The notes beneath the pieces were generated by a model that ran no database searches, was not told the origin of the DNA, and was given only the letters and a program-made list of their open reading frames with translations. From Chryseobacterium sp. FP211-J200 (lineage in GTDB: Bacteria; Bacteroidota; Bacteroidia; Flavobacteriales; Weeksellaceae): DNA of 48,436 nt. Below are positions 9,501-16,803 of the stretch, piece after piece; position 1 is the stretch's first letter, and each line of letters starts with the position of its first letter. Both the position numbers and the translations under genes were made by a program. The stretch spans positions 1 to 48,436 of the forward strand of contig NZ_LSHB01000027.1 of the NCBI RefSeq assembly GCF_001643375.1, read 5' to 3'.

Positions 9501-9576
9501 CATCTCACAGGAATTAGAAGACCGAAATATCAGTTTTTCAGAATTAATCAATAAGCAACAATATGAAAAAGTATAG
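6508..9576 (+). CDS. traG: TraG-type conjugation ATPase (VirB4-like) with internal J domain
   Basis: A 1022-residue ATPase expected to energise assembly of the transfer channel at the inner membrane. Walker A is GPSGSGKS (residues 431-438). The Walker B region is ALIIEEAWKA (about 793-802), as in VirB4/TraG proteins. A downstream VVTQELDDI segment fits the conserved C-terminal core. Between Walker A and B, residues about 581-645 form a recognisable DnaJ domain: YYDILGITFDASSDEIK, then HPD at 609-611, then YEAYDTLNDEERRKIYNE. All four helix signatures and the catalytic HPD are present, and the frame is intact. I recall ordinary TraG proteins of this type as nearer 800-850 residues, so the J domain and flanking helices are additional. 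The gene overlaps traF upstream and the next secreted protein by 14 bp. Confidence 0.92.
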   Translation: MATTKKQAFSIPFIGYDYGKDFNWDFDVLFGQYGNPIIGIKIKNIVEQYSADPDSYLNFHTVLNQVVSIIGEGRIVQKLDIFSKKKYSAEQSNQFLQQKYSEHFDGRLFKTIETVLFFTDIIDDKLKRKMKHYHFSDKSYKELRDKCQKVLMLLKQNNFEPEFLFEKDFEYYISGVLSMQFTESPTFDNIKSNNEFLQIGNRFVKNISYVDVENIDLPSEIEPYSFLGGNGAAAETAVDNFSFINELEDYETIVYNQIISIPLQAQQQRELDKKKKKHEGAANNSPSNAIIADEIQTLLHNIATDGQLVVNAHFSILFSAETLEKMENIQSMIENKLFTKGIIVSKNAYNQLELWRSAIPGNGTELREYDLFMTTSEAALCFFFKESYPVNEESNFYLRFTDRQGVPLKVDPSDLPMKTGRINNRNKFVLGPSGSGKSFLMNNIIEQYLTYNYDVVIVDTGDSYSGTCKYKEGRYIQYTEEKPITMNPFLMDKKEFNIEKIEFLTNLIFLIWQGPDSSMSSAQKSILDNVLMSYYHQYFNSGKPWYENKTSEELILYLGKYNIHEDDLFSEYENEAKGQHTYYDILGITFDASSDEIKEAGRKLLKFYHPDKNINNPEYESENFYKVYEAYDTLNDEERRKIYNETQVILIKSNDIIRQPRSAADWNESFRKAIIRKIKELEEKLVVTELSFNGFYDYCDQFLPIYLNNKKHNIKEKEFNLRTFLFVLKDFYKGGRYGTTLNESADNTLFDESFIVFEIDNVKDNPKLFPIVTLIIMDTFIQKMRLRKDRRKALIIEEAWKAIASKLMGGYILYLYKTVRKFWGEAVVVTQELDDIIGNAVVKDSIINNSDTFILLDQTKFKDNFDKIASLLSLNKVEQNKIFTINNLNNKFGRSRFKEFYLKRGSKGEVYGNEVSLEQYLTYTTEKPEKSAVEYYVHQYGDYDEALRRIVGDLKTFGDSLENLVSLVNLYQNPLDDKINSFYRRMKKEHKGKNVFKIISQELEDRNISFSELINKQQYEKV

Positions 9577-10216
9577 CATTTTATTTTTATTTTTTGGAAG
9601 TTTTCTTTATTCGCAAAACACTTACATTGATCCAACGGTAACGGCTGCGATGATTTTTTATTCTGAAAATCTAAAAGCTAAACAGAATGAAGTCATTGAG
9701 GAAACTTCAAAATTAAAGGACGCACAGACCTGGGTGGGAACTCAAATGGTAGCAGCCAATGACATCCAAAATAAAATTCTGAAGGGTTTAAAAGAGGTTT
9801 CCGGCACATTGCAAAATGGAATTCAGGCACAGGAGATCTACACTGAACTTAATAAATGCTACAATTATTCATCACAAGTGGTACAACTAGCATCAGAACA
9901 TCCTGAGTATGCCATTTTTGGGGTGAAAGCTTCACAAAAAACGTATGAGCAAAGTCTGAAAATAGTGACCGACGTTTCTGATATTCTAGCCTCCGGAGAG
10001 CTGAATCTGGCTACTGCAGGAGACCGATATAAAATTTTGCATAATATTTCCGGTAATGTGAAAAATCTGAAGCTTTGGCTTTTAGCAATCAAACTGCGAT
10101 TAGAAAAAGCAAACCGATTAGGATTCTGGAATTCTATTAATCCATTTGCAGGGTACATCAATACCGATAAAGGGATTGTTGAAAACATAATGAACAGGTA
10201 CAAACGGAATTTTTAA
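9563..10216 (+). CDS. secreted VirB5/TraI-like conjugation protein, paralog 1
   Basis: A 217-residue protein with a signal peptide (MKKYSILFLFFGSFLYSQ). The mature part is mostly helical and probably forms a coiled coil (KAKQNEVIEETSKLKDAQ). A HPEYAIFG segment at about 112-119 and the C-terminal tail IVENIMNRYKRNF have close counterparts in the genes at 10917, 10228 and 11588. Secreted helical proteins directly after the VirB4-like ATPase occupy the VirB5/TraI (DUF4141-like) position, where they could assist pilus assembly or adhesion. Overlaps traG by 14 bp. Family assignment is inferred from position and architecture. Confidence 0.65.
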   Translation: MKKYSILFLFFGSFLYSQNTYIDPTVTAAMIFYSENLKAKQNEVIEETSKLKDAQTWVGTQMVAANDIQNKILKGLKEVSGTLQNGIQAQEIYTELNKCYNYSSQVVQLASEHPEYAIFGVKASQKTYEQSLKIVTDVSDILASGELNLATAGDRYKILHNISGNVKNLKLWLLAIKLRLEKANRLGFWNSINPFAGYINTDKGIVENIMNRYKRNF

Positions 10217-10227
10217 TTTTTTCTATT

Positions 10228-10914
10228 ATGAAAAAAAGAATTCTTTTCAGCCTATTTATTCCCGCTGTTTATTTTGTGTTGACATCCTCCGGTGGTGGCT
10301 CTACACCAGCTTGGCAACAGGAAAATGTTTCCTTTCCGATGATGGATATAGAGATCAATGCCACGATGAAAGAACACGACAGGCAAAAAGAAATGCGACA
10401 AAAACAAACAGCAAATGCTACCGTAGAAACTGCCAACAGAGCCCAATGGAACCAGTTCAAAGATAAGATTACCAAAGTTCAGGACAGATTGCGAATTGTT
10501 TCATTTGCCATTCAAGCTATACCAACCGGAATTACAATGAGCAGGGAAATAACGAAGATAACAAACAATCAGACCGCCACTATCAATGAGATAAACGATG
10601 CTCCTTATTCCATTATAGCTGTTTTGCCTTCTCAGGTTCAGTTTGTTGATGATCTGCAAATGGTAACACGGCTTGTAACCGGGATCATTTTGTCTTACGG
10701 AGCCATTAACCAAATGGAAAAATCAGAACGTAAAGTGTTATTAGAATATGCTTTGGGCGAAGTAAAAACATTGAGCAGGAATTCCACGCATATGCTTTTG
10801 AAGATAAGGGATATTAAAGCCAAGATAAAACGCAACAAAAGAGCCTTTCAATATTATGTCAACAGAGATAAGCAAGTGGTTGAGAACATAATGAGTCACA
10901 TCAAATCCTTTTAG
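10228..10914 (+). CDS. secreted conjugation protein, paralog 2
   Basis: A 228-residue protein with an N-terminal export signal (about 1-20). The Ser/Gly-rich SSGGGSTPAW segment is followed by a charged coiled-coil region (MKEHDRQKEMRQKQTANA) and a mid-region hydrophobic helix (VTRLVTGIILSYGAI). It ends VVENIMSHIKSF, the same C-terminal motif as its neighbours, which argues for common descent or a common binding partner. It is 11 bp after paralog 1 and 2 bp before paralog 3. Function probably in the periplasmic part of the channel; inferred from context. Confidence 0.6.
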   Translation: MKKRILFSLFIPAVYFVLTSSGGGSTPAWQQENVSFPMMDIEINATMKEHDRQKEMRQKQTANATVETANRAQWNQFKDKITKVQDRLRIVSFAIQAIPTGITMSREITKITNNQTATINEINDAPYSIIAVLPSQVQFVDDLQMVTRLVTGIILSYGAINQMEKSERKVLLEYALGEVKTLSRNSTHMLLKIRDIKAKIKRNKRAFQYYVNRDKQVVENIMSHIKSF

Positions 10915-10916
10915 AA

Positions 10917-11582
10917 ATGAAGAAATTAATGACCATTGGAATTGTGGTATTTTCAGGAATCACTGTTAATAGCCAGCAAATAGTTATCAACGACAAACTT
11001 CTGTCACAAATTACCGTAAACCACGGCGTCCGATTAGGAAGTGAGCAAACTTTTCTGGATTCATATAAAAAGCAAAAAGAACTGTATGATGATGTCAACA
11101 ATAAAATTACGCAGATCATAGCCATCCAGGAGTATATCTATCAGCAGTTGAAGAATGTGAATTCAGCCCTGACCCAGAGTAAAAAACTCATTTATCTCTA
11201 TCAGTATTTGGGTAAAATAGTGACGAACTCCAATAAGATGCTGGATCTATCCACACAGCATCCTGAATATTCTGTACTCATTTCAAAATATTATGTTGAA
11301 ATCGGGAAGCAGACGATGAAGCTTCAACAAGAAGTTACCCAGGACATTCTCAATGAAGACAAAGATTTTTTGATGGATGCAATGGATAGGGAAATGCTTA
11401 TTGAAAAGATATTTACCCGTGTCAGAAACATCAACGGAAATATTCTGTACATCAATCTACGATTGGAGAATGCCAAGAAAATCCCTTATCTGTATCAGGT
11501 TCCGGTTCTCCGTAATTACATCAATATTGACAGAGCCATTGTCGGAGACATTATCACAAAATACCACTACATCTTTAATTAA
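10917..11582 (+). CDS. secreted VirB5/TraI-like conjugation protein, paralog 3
   Basis: A 221-residue exported helical protein (signal about residues 1-20, MTIGIVVFSGITVNSQQ). It mirrors paralog 1: a charged helix (YKKQKELYDDVNNKITQI), a HPEYSVLI segment at about 118-125, and a tail YINIDRAIVGDIITKYHYIF equivalent to YINTDKGIVENIMNRYKRNF. That supports an old tandem duplication. It starts 2 bp after paralog 2 and ends 5 bp before the next gene. Presumed periplasmic or pilus-associated component. Confidence 0.63.
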   Translation: MKKLMTIGIVVFSGITVNSQQIVINDKLLSQITVNHGVRLGSEQTFLDSYKKQKELYDDVNNKITQIIAIQEYIYQQLKNVNSALTQSKKLIYLYQYLGKIVTNSNKMLDLSTQHPEYSVLISKYYVEIGKQTMKLQQEVTQDILNEDKDFLMDAMDREMLIEKIFTRVRNINGNILYINLRLENAKKIPYLYQVPVLRNYINIDRAIVGDIITKYHYIFN

Positions 11583-11587
11583 AAATT

Positions 11588-12418
11588 ATGGAAAATCTAC
11601 TGAGGAAAATAAGCTTATTTCAGTTCCTCTTGCTTGCAACCACTGTGTTTGGACAATTAAGTGTAAAGAGATTGAATGACCCTTCCATTGTTGCCCAGCA
11701 TAAAAGAATGGTCTTTCAAGATTGGGGAGATTGGAGACCCTACCCAAAATATTTTTTAGGCATTCAAACCAATTTCGCCTACGCTACGGTTTGGGGAATG
11801 TGGGCTCCGAAAATTAACAGGGATTATAAAGATGGCGAAGACATCAGACCATTAAAACCTTCAGGCGTGCAAAATCAAAGATTCGCTCAATTAAAATTTC
11901 AGGAGGAAGAAGCTAAAAAAATAAAAGCAGCTTCAGACACTATTCATAAAAGAAGTGTTCAGGATTTTGCCCATTGGACTTCTGCTACTGTTGATGCAGA
12001 CCCTCTATGGTTATTGTATTACAAACGAATGCTAAAACCAATTACCGAATTCTCCGATACACCTCAAAATTTTCAAGAATGGCGACTGAAAGACCAACAA
12101 ACGTTTGAAACACTCAGCTCAACAGGCACCATAAGAAGACTTCAGGAAGAATTGGATCTCATCAAAGAAAAATATTCAATGTCGAGAAGTATGGATATGC
12201 CAAGGGGAAAACGATTCATTATGTACCACGAAACCCTTATCAAATGGAGAAAATTTGTAACGGAATTAAGGAAGCACAATAATAAGACAACACTTCTTAC
12301 AGATTATAAAAATATTTTGAAAAACCATTCAAATTATGCCTTACCACCGGGATGGATACCTGCTTCAGACCAGCAGATCGTTCACAATGTGATGAGCCAA
12401 TATAAACACCGATATTAA
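11588..12418 (+). CDS. secreted tra-cluster protein sharing the C-terminal motif
   Basis: A 276-residue protein with a signal peptide (about 1-23, ending TTVFGQ). It is Trp-rich near the start (QDWGDWRPYPKYF, WGMWAPK) and helical afterwards (LQEELDLIKEKY). The last residues, QQIVHNVMSQYKHRY, match the terminal motif of the three preceding proteins although the rest looks unrelated. No enzymatic motif is visible. It stands directly before traJ with a 2-bp gap and probably contributes to the envelope part of the transfer apparatus. Confidence 0.6.
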   Translation: MENLLRKISLFQFLLLATTVFGQLSVKRLNDPSIVAQHKRMVFQDWGDWRPYPKYFLGIQTNFAYATVWGMWAPKINRDYKDGEDIRPLKPSGVQNQRFAQLKFQEEEAKKIKAASDTIHKRSVQDFAHWTSATVDADPLWLLYYKRMLKPITEFSDTPQNFQEWRLKDQQTFETLSSTGTIRRLQEELDLIKEKYSMSRSMDMPRGKRFIMYHETLIKWRKFVTELRKHNNKTTLLTDYKNILKNHSNYALPPGWIPASDQQIVHNVMSQYKHRY

Positions 12419-12420
12419 AA

Positions 12421-13656
12421 ATGAATAAAACGATAACCGTAACTTTTTGCGTATTCGCAATTCTACTGCCTGTCATGGGTTTCGCCCAAACAGACGACGA
12501 TTACAGTAATCTACTCCAATTTTTAAAAGGAGATGGCGCCTTTGAAAAATGGTTTATGGAGGTTTTTACCAAATTAGATAATAGTGTACAAGATAGCGCA
12601 GCAGGATCTGCTTTGATAGGAAAAGCGATAGGCGGATTAGGCGCTCTTATGTACCTCGGATATATGGGTTGGCAAATGGCAGCAGGAGATAGAGAATGGG
12701 AAATCACCCCAATGCTGAAACCAATTCTTATCGGATTTACACTTGTTTATTGGAGCGGATTTGTCAATATGATTCAAGCGCCATTTGAGGCGATTGCCGA
12801 ACCCGGAATATCAATTTTCAGTGAGATCGAATCAGAAGTCAATGATTTGCGGGTCGAGAGATTTAAAAAGCAACAGCAATTATTAGATGCCGTTATAAAG
12901 CTGAAAGCGGAAGAAGATGCCAAACAGGAAGTTATTGAAAATACTACTGAAGATGCAGATGATTCATGGTTTGATATCAGTGAGGGATTGGATAAACTCA
13001 TTCAGCCCATAAAAGAATGGCAGATAAGAATGGAATTCCAAATGCAGAAATTAGTGGCAGAACTCATTGAGTTTGTTTGTCTTTCCGTTCTGAGGATTTG
13101 TGTTTATCTCATTTTCTTCATTCAAAAAATATGGGCTTACATCCTGATTATTTTAGGCCCGATAGCCGTTGGGATGGCTCTTGTACCTGGATTTGAAAGC
13201 TCTTTATATAGCTGGGTGTCTAAGTTCATCAATATTAACTTGTACACTTTTGTTGCCTACACCATCATCAACATTGGTCAGCAATTAATTGCTTCAGGGT
13301 ATACAATGGAGATAGAAAGGTACGATACGCTTTTATCCAACGGAACCATTACCAACTTAGACGCTTTGATGGTCTATGTGAGTAATTCGGGAATGATCTA
13401 CAATCAGCTGTTTACGTGTGTTGCCTATGTGGTTACAGGAATCGGAGTTTTAATGACTCCAACTATTGCAGACAGTATTGTTTCTGCGGGAGGAGCAGGA
13501 TCAATGACCAAAATGAAAAATGCAGCAGGAAAAATAGCAAGCAGTGCCAAAACAGCAATATTGGCGGCTAAAACAGGAGGAGCTTCTGTCGCAGCGAGTG
13601 CAGCAGCAGGCTCAGCTTCGGGAAGAGTTAAGGAAGCGATGAAAAACGGAAAATAA
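12421..13656 (+). CDS. traJ: TraJ-type polytopic channel protein (VirB6-like)
   Basis: A 411-residue inner-membrane protein. After a signal-like start (ending MGFAQ) there are hydrophobic segments at about 70-90, 100-120, 210-260 (two helices around CVYLIFFIQKIWAYILIIL), 275-295 and 325-350. A charged coiled-coil loop (residues about 140-180, RFKKQQQLLDAVIKL) lies between. The Ala/Gly/Ser-rich tail (KTGGASVAASAAAGSASG) is common in this family. TraJ is the VirB6-like polytopic component thought to form the inner-membrane passage. It comes before traK, the usual order. Confidence 0.85.
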   Translation: MNKTITVTFCVFAILLPVMGFAQTDDDYSNLLQFLKGDGAFEKWFMEVFTKLDNSVQDSAAGSALIGKAIGGLGALMYLGYMGWQMAAGDREWEITPMLKPILIGFTLVYWSGFVNMIQAPFEAIAEPGISIFSEIESEVNDLRVERFKKQQQLLDAVIKLKAEEDAKQEVIENTTEDADDSWFDISEGLDKLIQPIKEWQIRMEFQMQKLVAELIEFVCLSVLRICVYLIFFIQKIWAYILIILGPIAVGMALVPGFESSLYSWVSKFININLYTFVAYTIINIGQQLIASGYTMEIERYDTLLSNGTITNLDALMVYVSNSGMIYNQLFTCVAYVVTGIGVLMTPTIADSIVSAGGAGSMTKMKNAAGKIASSAKTAILAAKTGGASVAASAAAGSASGRVKEAMKNGK

Positions 13657-13674
13657 TCTCAAAAATTACCATAA

Positions 13675-14289
13675 ATGCTTATTAAAAACATAGAACAAAG
13701 AATTAAAATCAACAAGGTCATTTCAATCTCAACCATTGCCTTTGCTGTTTTCATTGTCATTGCAGGATTTTTCTTTGCGTACAGAATGATCGAGGATTCC
13801 AGAAGATCCATTTACATTTTAGATAATGGGGTTCCGGTTCTTGCCAAGCAAACGGACGTACTTCTCAACCGACCTGTTGAATACAAAGCGCAGATAGAAC
13901 TTTTCCACAGACTGTTTTTCACACTCGCTCCAGATGATACCTATATCAAGGATAATATTCAAAAGTCATTATATCTCATTGATGACAGCGGGAAAAAAGA
14001 ATATACCAACTTAAAGGAAAAAGGTTTTTACAATCAGATCATCGCGTCCAGTTCGATGGTCAGTATCCATACCGATTCTATTGCACTCAATATGGAACAG
14101 AAGAAATTTAGCTTTTTCGGAAAACAGATGATCACAAGAAAATCTTCTGTCATTACCAGAATGCTCATCACCGAAGGTTTCTTTGAAGACATCATTCGGA
14201 GCCCTAATAATCCTCACGGCGTGATTCTTAAAAACTGGCGAATCATCAATAACGAAGAACTATCCAATCAAAATAAAAACTCTTACTAA
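13675..14289 (+). CDS. traK: TraK (VirB8-like)
   Basis: A 204-residue bitopic protein with a short cytoplasmic N-terminus, one transmembrane helix (about 17-37, VISISTIAFAVFIVIAGFFFAY) and a periplasmic domain. Conserved TraK features include VEYKAQIELFHRLFFTLAPD and the basic RKSSVITRMLITEGF stretch. It is a structural scaffold of the transfer complex, equivalent to VirB8. It lies 18 bp after traJ and 2 bp before the next gene. Confidence 0.85.
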   Translation: MLIKNIEQRIKINKVISISTIAFAVFIVIAGFFFAYRMIEDSRRSIYILDNGVPVLAKQTDVLLNRPVEYKAQIELFHRLFFTLAPDDTYIKDNIQKSLYLIDDSGKKEYTNLKEKGFYNQIIASSSMVSIHTDSIALNMEQKKFSFFGKQMITRKSSVITRMLITEGFFEDIIRSPNNPHGVILKNWRIINNEELSNQNKNSY

Positions 14290-14291
14290 AA

Positions 14292-14645
14292 ATGGAAACT
14301 ACATTTAAAAAAAAAGGTCAGAAATGGCTGCAGTGGGCAGTTCAAAATCCGAAGAAATTCTTCACGTATTCAATGATTCTACTGTCGGTTTCATTTATAG
14401 GGTCTCTCATTCAAGGTATCTTTTTCCCTTCCGAAACGGCTTTCAAAATAAGGCCTCCGGTTCTCTATTCTAAGAGTAAGATGAGTCAAAATCCACCTGT
14501 GAACAATGATAAAGAGATGGAGAAAATTGTGAACGAACTGAAAACTTTAAAAGAAAAAAGAGACCAAAACGCTCTTGAAAAAGAAGACAGCTTACGAATT
14601 GACTATCTGTTCAACCAATACCAAAAATTAAAAAATGGCCGGTAG
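14292..14645 (+). CDS. traL: TraL-like small membrane protein
   Basis: A 117-residue protein with one transmembrane helix at about 26-46 (YSMILLSVSFIGSLIQGIFF) and a charged, helical C-terminal half (KEMEKIVNELKTLKEKRDQ). Its length and position between traK and traM match TraL of Bacteroidetes elements. The sequence itself has no diagnostic motif, so the name rests largely on gene order. 34 bp separate it from traM. Confidence 0.6.
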   Translation: METTFKKKGQKWLQWAVQNPKKFFTYSMILLSVSFIGSLIQGIFFPSETAFKIRPPVLYSKSKMSQNPPVNNDKEMEKIVNELKTLKEKRDQNALEKEDSLRIDYLFNQYQKLKNGR

Positions 14646-14679
14646 CACCGGAGGCAGTTTATACAAAAATCAAAAATAA

Positions 14680-15888
14680 ATGAAAAAAATAAATTTTAAA
14701 GAAAAAAAATATGTTTTGCCACTATTGGCTTTGCCATTTCTTTTTCTTTTCGGCTATGTAGGAGCGCAGTTTGTCAAAGAGGACACTTCTGAAAAAGACA
14801 AGCCAAAAGAATTATCTCTTTCACTGGGTGATACGCAGGATTCTATTATGAGCAAAAATGATGCTTATGATGCTTTCTTCAAAAAAGAGGATAACAGAAC
14901 AATGCTCGGTGGATTGGACAAAGAAGAGGATAGTTTATTGAACTATGATGACCAGTTGTCATTAGCGCAAAAAAGAAAAATAGATTCACTAAAAGCAGTC
15001 AATAGCAGACAAAACGGATACCAGGCAAAAGGAAATCAATCCTCCTATTACAAACCAAATCAATCACAAAGGGACGATAAAGATTACAACAGGTCTTCGG
15101 AAATCATCAAAATGCTAAATGACAAATCCTACGGAAACCAGGAAGATAAATACGCTGATACACCTAAAGAAAAGACACAAAGTGTCCAACCAGACCCTGT
15201 AAAATATCTGAAAGAACAAATGCTCGTGATGGATTCTTTAGAAAAATCCCGTGATCCTGAGTACCAAAGTAAACTCGCAGCAGAACAAAAACTGAAGTCC
15301 AATAAAGAGAAAATGGAAGATTTTCTTAATTCAACTTTCAATGTGAGCAAATCCGGAATCAATAGTGGTTTCAATGCTTTCTATAAGGAGAAAGAAAACA
15401 GCTTTATCAAAGCGGTCATTGACGAAAACAACAAAGGCTTTCTTGGAAGCAGGATCAGATTTCGATTGTTGGAAGACATCTTTGTTGGAAACAAAAAGAT
15501 TGGCAAAGGTTCTATACTATATGGTCAAATTTCGGGATTTTCAATGCAAAGAGTCAATCTCAATATTGTTTCGGTCTTTACAAAAGGAGAGATCTATCCG
15601 GTCAATCTATCCATTTACGATGTTGACGGGATGAAAGGATTGTACGTTCCACAAAGTGTTTTTAGAGATATGATGCGGGAAATGGGTAGCAACTCAGTTC
15701 AAGGAACACAGATGGATATGGGCGGAAAAGGATTTTTTTCAAGTATTGGAAGCAGCCTTTTTACATCAACATCTAAATCAATCGCCAACCTGATCAAAGA
15801 GAACAAAGCAAAATTGAAGTACAATTCTTATGTCTTTTTAATCGACGAAAAACAACTGAAAGATGCAAAAAACCAACAAAAAAAATAA
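14680..15888 (+). CDS. traM: TraM (VirB10-like)
   Basis: A 402-residue protein with a cytoplasmic basic start, one transmembrane helix (about 11-30, VLPLLALPFLFLFGYVGAQF) and a long low-complexity, Lys/Asp/Ser/Gln-rich periplasmic spacer (about 35-220). The C-terminal globular domain (about 240-395) contains IRFRLLEDIFVGNKKIGKGS and LYGQISGFSMQRVNL, the beta-barrel part of TraM/VirB10 proteins. It spans the periplasm and couples inner- and outer-membrane parts. traN starts 4 bp after its stop. Confidence 0.87.
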   Translation: MKKINFKEKKYVLPLLALPFLFLFGYVGAQFVKEDTSEKDKPKELSLSLGDTQDSIMSKNDAYDAFFKKEDNRTMLGGLDKEEDSLLNYDDQLSLAQKRKIDSLKAVNSRQNGYQAKGNQSSYYKPNQSQRDDKDYNRSSEIIKMLNDKSYGNQEDKYADTPKEKTQSVQPDPVKYLKEQMLVMDSLEKSRDPEYQSKLAAEQKLKSNKEKMEDFLNSTFNVSKSGINSGFNAFYKEKENSFIKAVIDENNKGFLGSRIRFRLLEDIFVGNKKIGKGSILYGQISGFSMQRVNLNIVSVFTKGEIYPVNLSIYDVDGMKGLYVPQSVFRDMMREMGSNSVQGTQMDMGGKGFFSSIGSSLFTSTSKSIANLIKENKAKLKYNSYVFLIDEKQLKDAKNQQKK

Positions 15889-15892
15889 AACA

Positions 15893-16762
15893 ATGAGAAC
15901 TTTATTATACACCCTTTTACTTTTCGCAGCAAACTTACTGATTGCACAAACGGCAACCAAAGAACAGATTATTTCCGATTTACCGGAGATTGAAATTACG
16001 GACGGGATCAACCTGCATATTATCTCACCGGAGCCCATTCAATACGTCGATTTATCAACCGAACAATTAACCGGGGATTTACCGGCTACCAATATTGCCA
16101 GGATAAAAATAACCGACCATCCTGATTCTGACGAGAAGGGAAAAATAAAAATACCATCGGTTCTTTTTAATGGAGATAAAATCGGAGTGATAACCGTTGT
16201 TGCTCAATCTTTCGTCGCACAGTACAAAGTTGTGTACAAAAACCAGGACAACTTAAATATAATTACCAATATCCATATTCAACCCGAAGCGATGCAACCT
16301 GTAGAGTTTGAAAAAATGACATTTTCAAATCTTGAGTTGAGAAAATTTGCAATGGATATTATTCAAAAAAAATCTGAGAAAAATCCAATAAGGGAAGAGA
16401 AGAATCTAAAACTCAGTTTTCAGCTGAACAATGTATATGTCATCAGTGACTACATCTTTCTTGATATGACGATTAAAAATAATTCTAATCTAAGCTACGA
16501 TATTGAGGATTTGAAATTTTCCTTAGAAGACAAGAAAATCCATAAGGCCACCAACAACCAAAGTGTAGATATGACCCCGCTTTTTCAACTGAATCCTCAA
16601 ACACATTTCAGGAAAAATTTCAGAAATATTTATGTTTTCAAAAAATTCACTTATCCAAGCAGCAAAGTAATGATGATTCGTCTCATTGAAGAACAACTTT
16701 CTGGACGAACCATCGAAATGAAAGTCAATTATTCAGATATTCTGAAAGCAGATACTTTCTAA
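15893..16762 (+). CDS. traN: TraN (VirB9-like)
   Basis: A 289-residue exported protein. The ATG at 15893 is chosen over one 30 bp upstream because it follows the traM stop and gives a clean signal peptide (MRTLLYTLLLFAANLLIAQ). The mature protein is beta-rich, with segments such as VQYVDLSTEQLTGDLP and LELRKFAMDIIQKK seen in TraN proteins of this group. It is the presumed outer-membrane-complex component paired with TraM. 41 bp precede the coupling protein gene. Confidence 0.85.
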   Translation: MRTLLYTLLLFAANLLIAQTATKEQIISDLPEIEITDGINLHIISPEPIQYVDLSTEQLTGDLPATNIARIKITDHPDSDEKGKIKIPSVLFNGDKIGVITVVAQSFVAQYKVVYKNQDNLNIITNIHIQPEAMQPVEFEKMTFSNLELRKFAMDIIQKKSEKNPIREEKNLKLSFQLNNVYVISDYIFLDMTIKNNSNLSYDIEDLKFSLEDKKIHKATNNQSVDMTPLFQLNPQTHFRKNFRNIYVFKKFTYPSSKVMMIRLIEEQLSGRTIEMKVNYSDILKADTF

Positions 16763-16803
16763 GCCGAAATCCGGCCTTCATCTTAAATAAAAATCAGAAC
16801 AAA

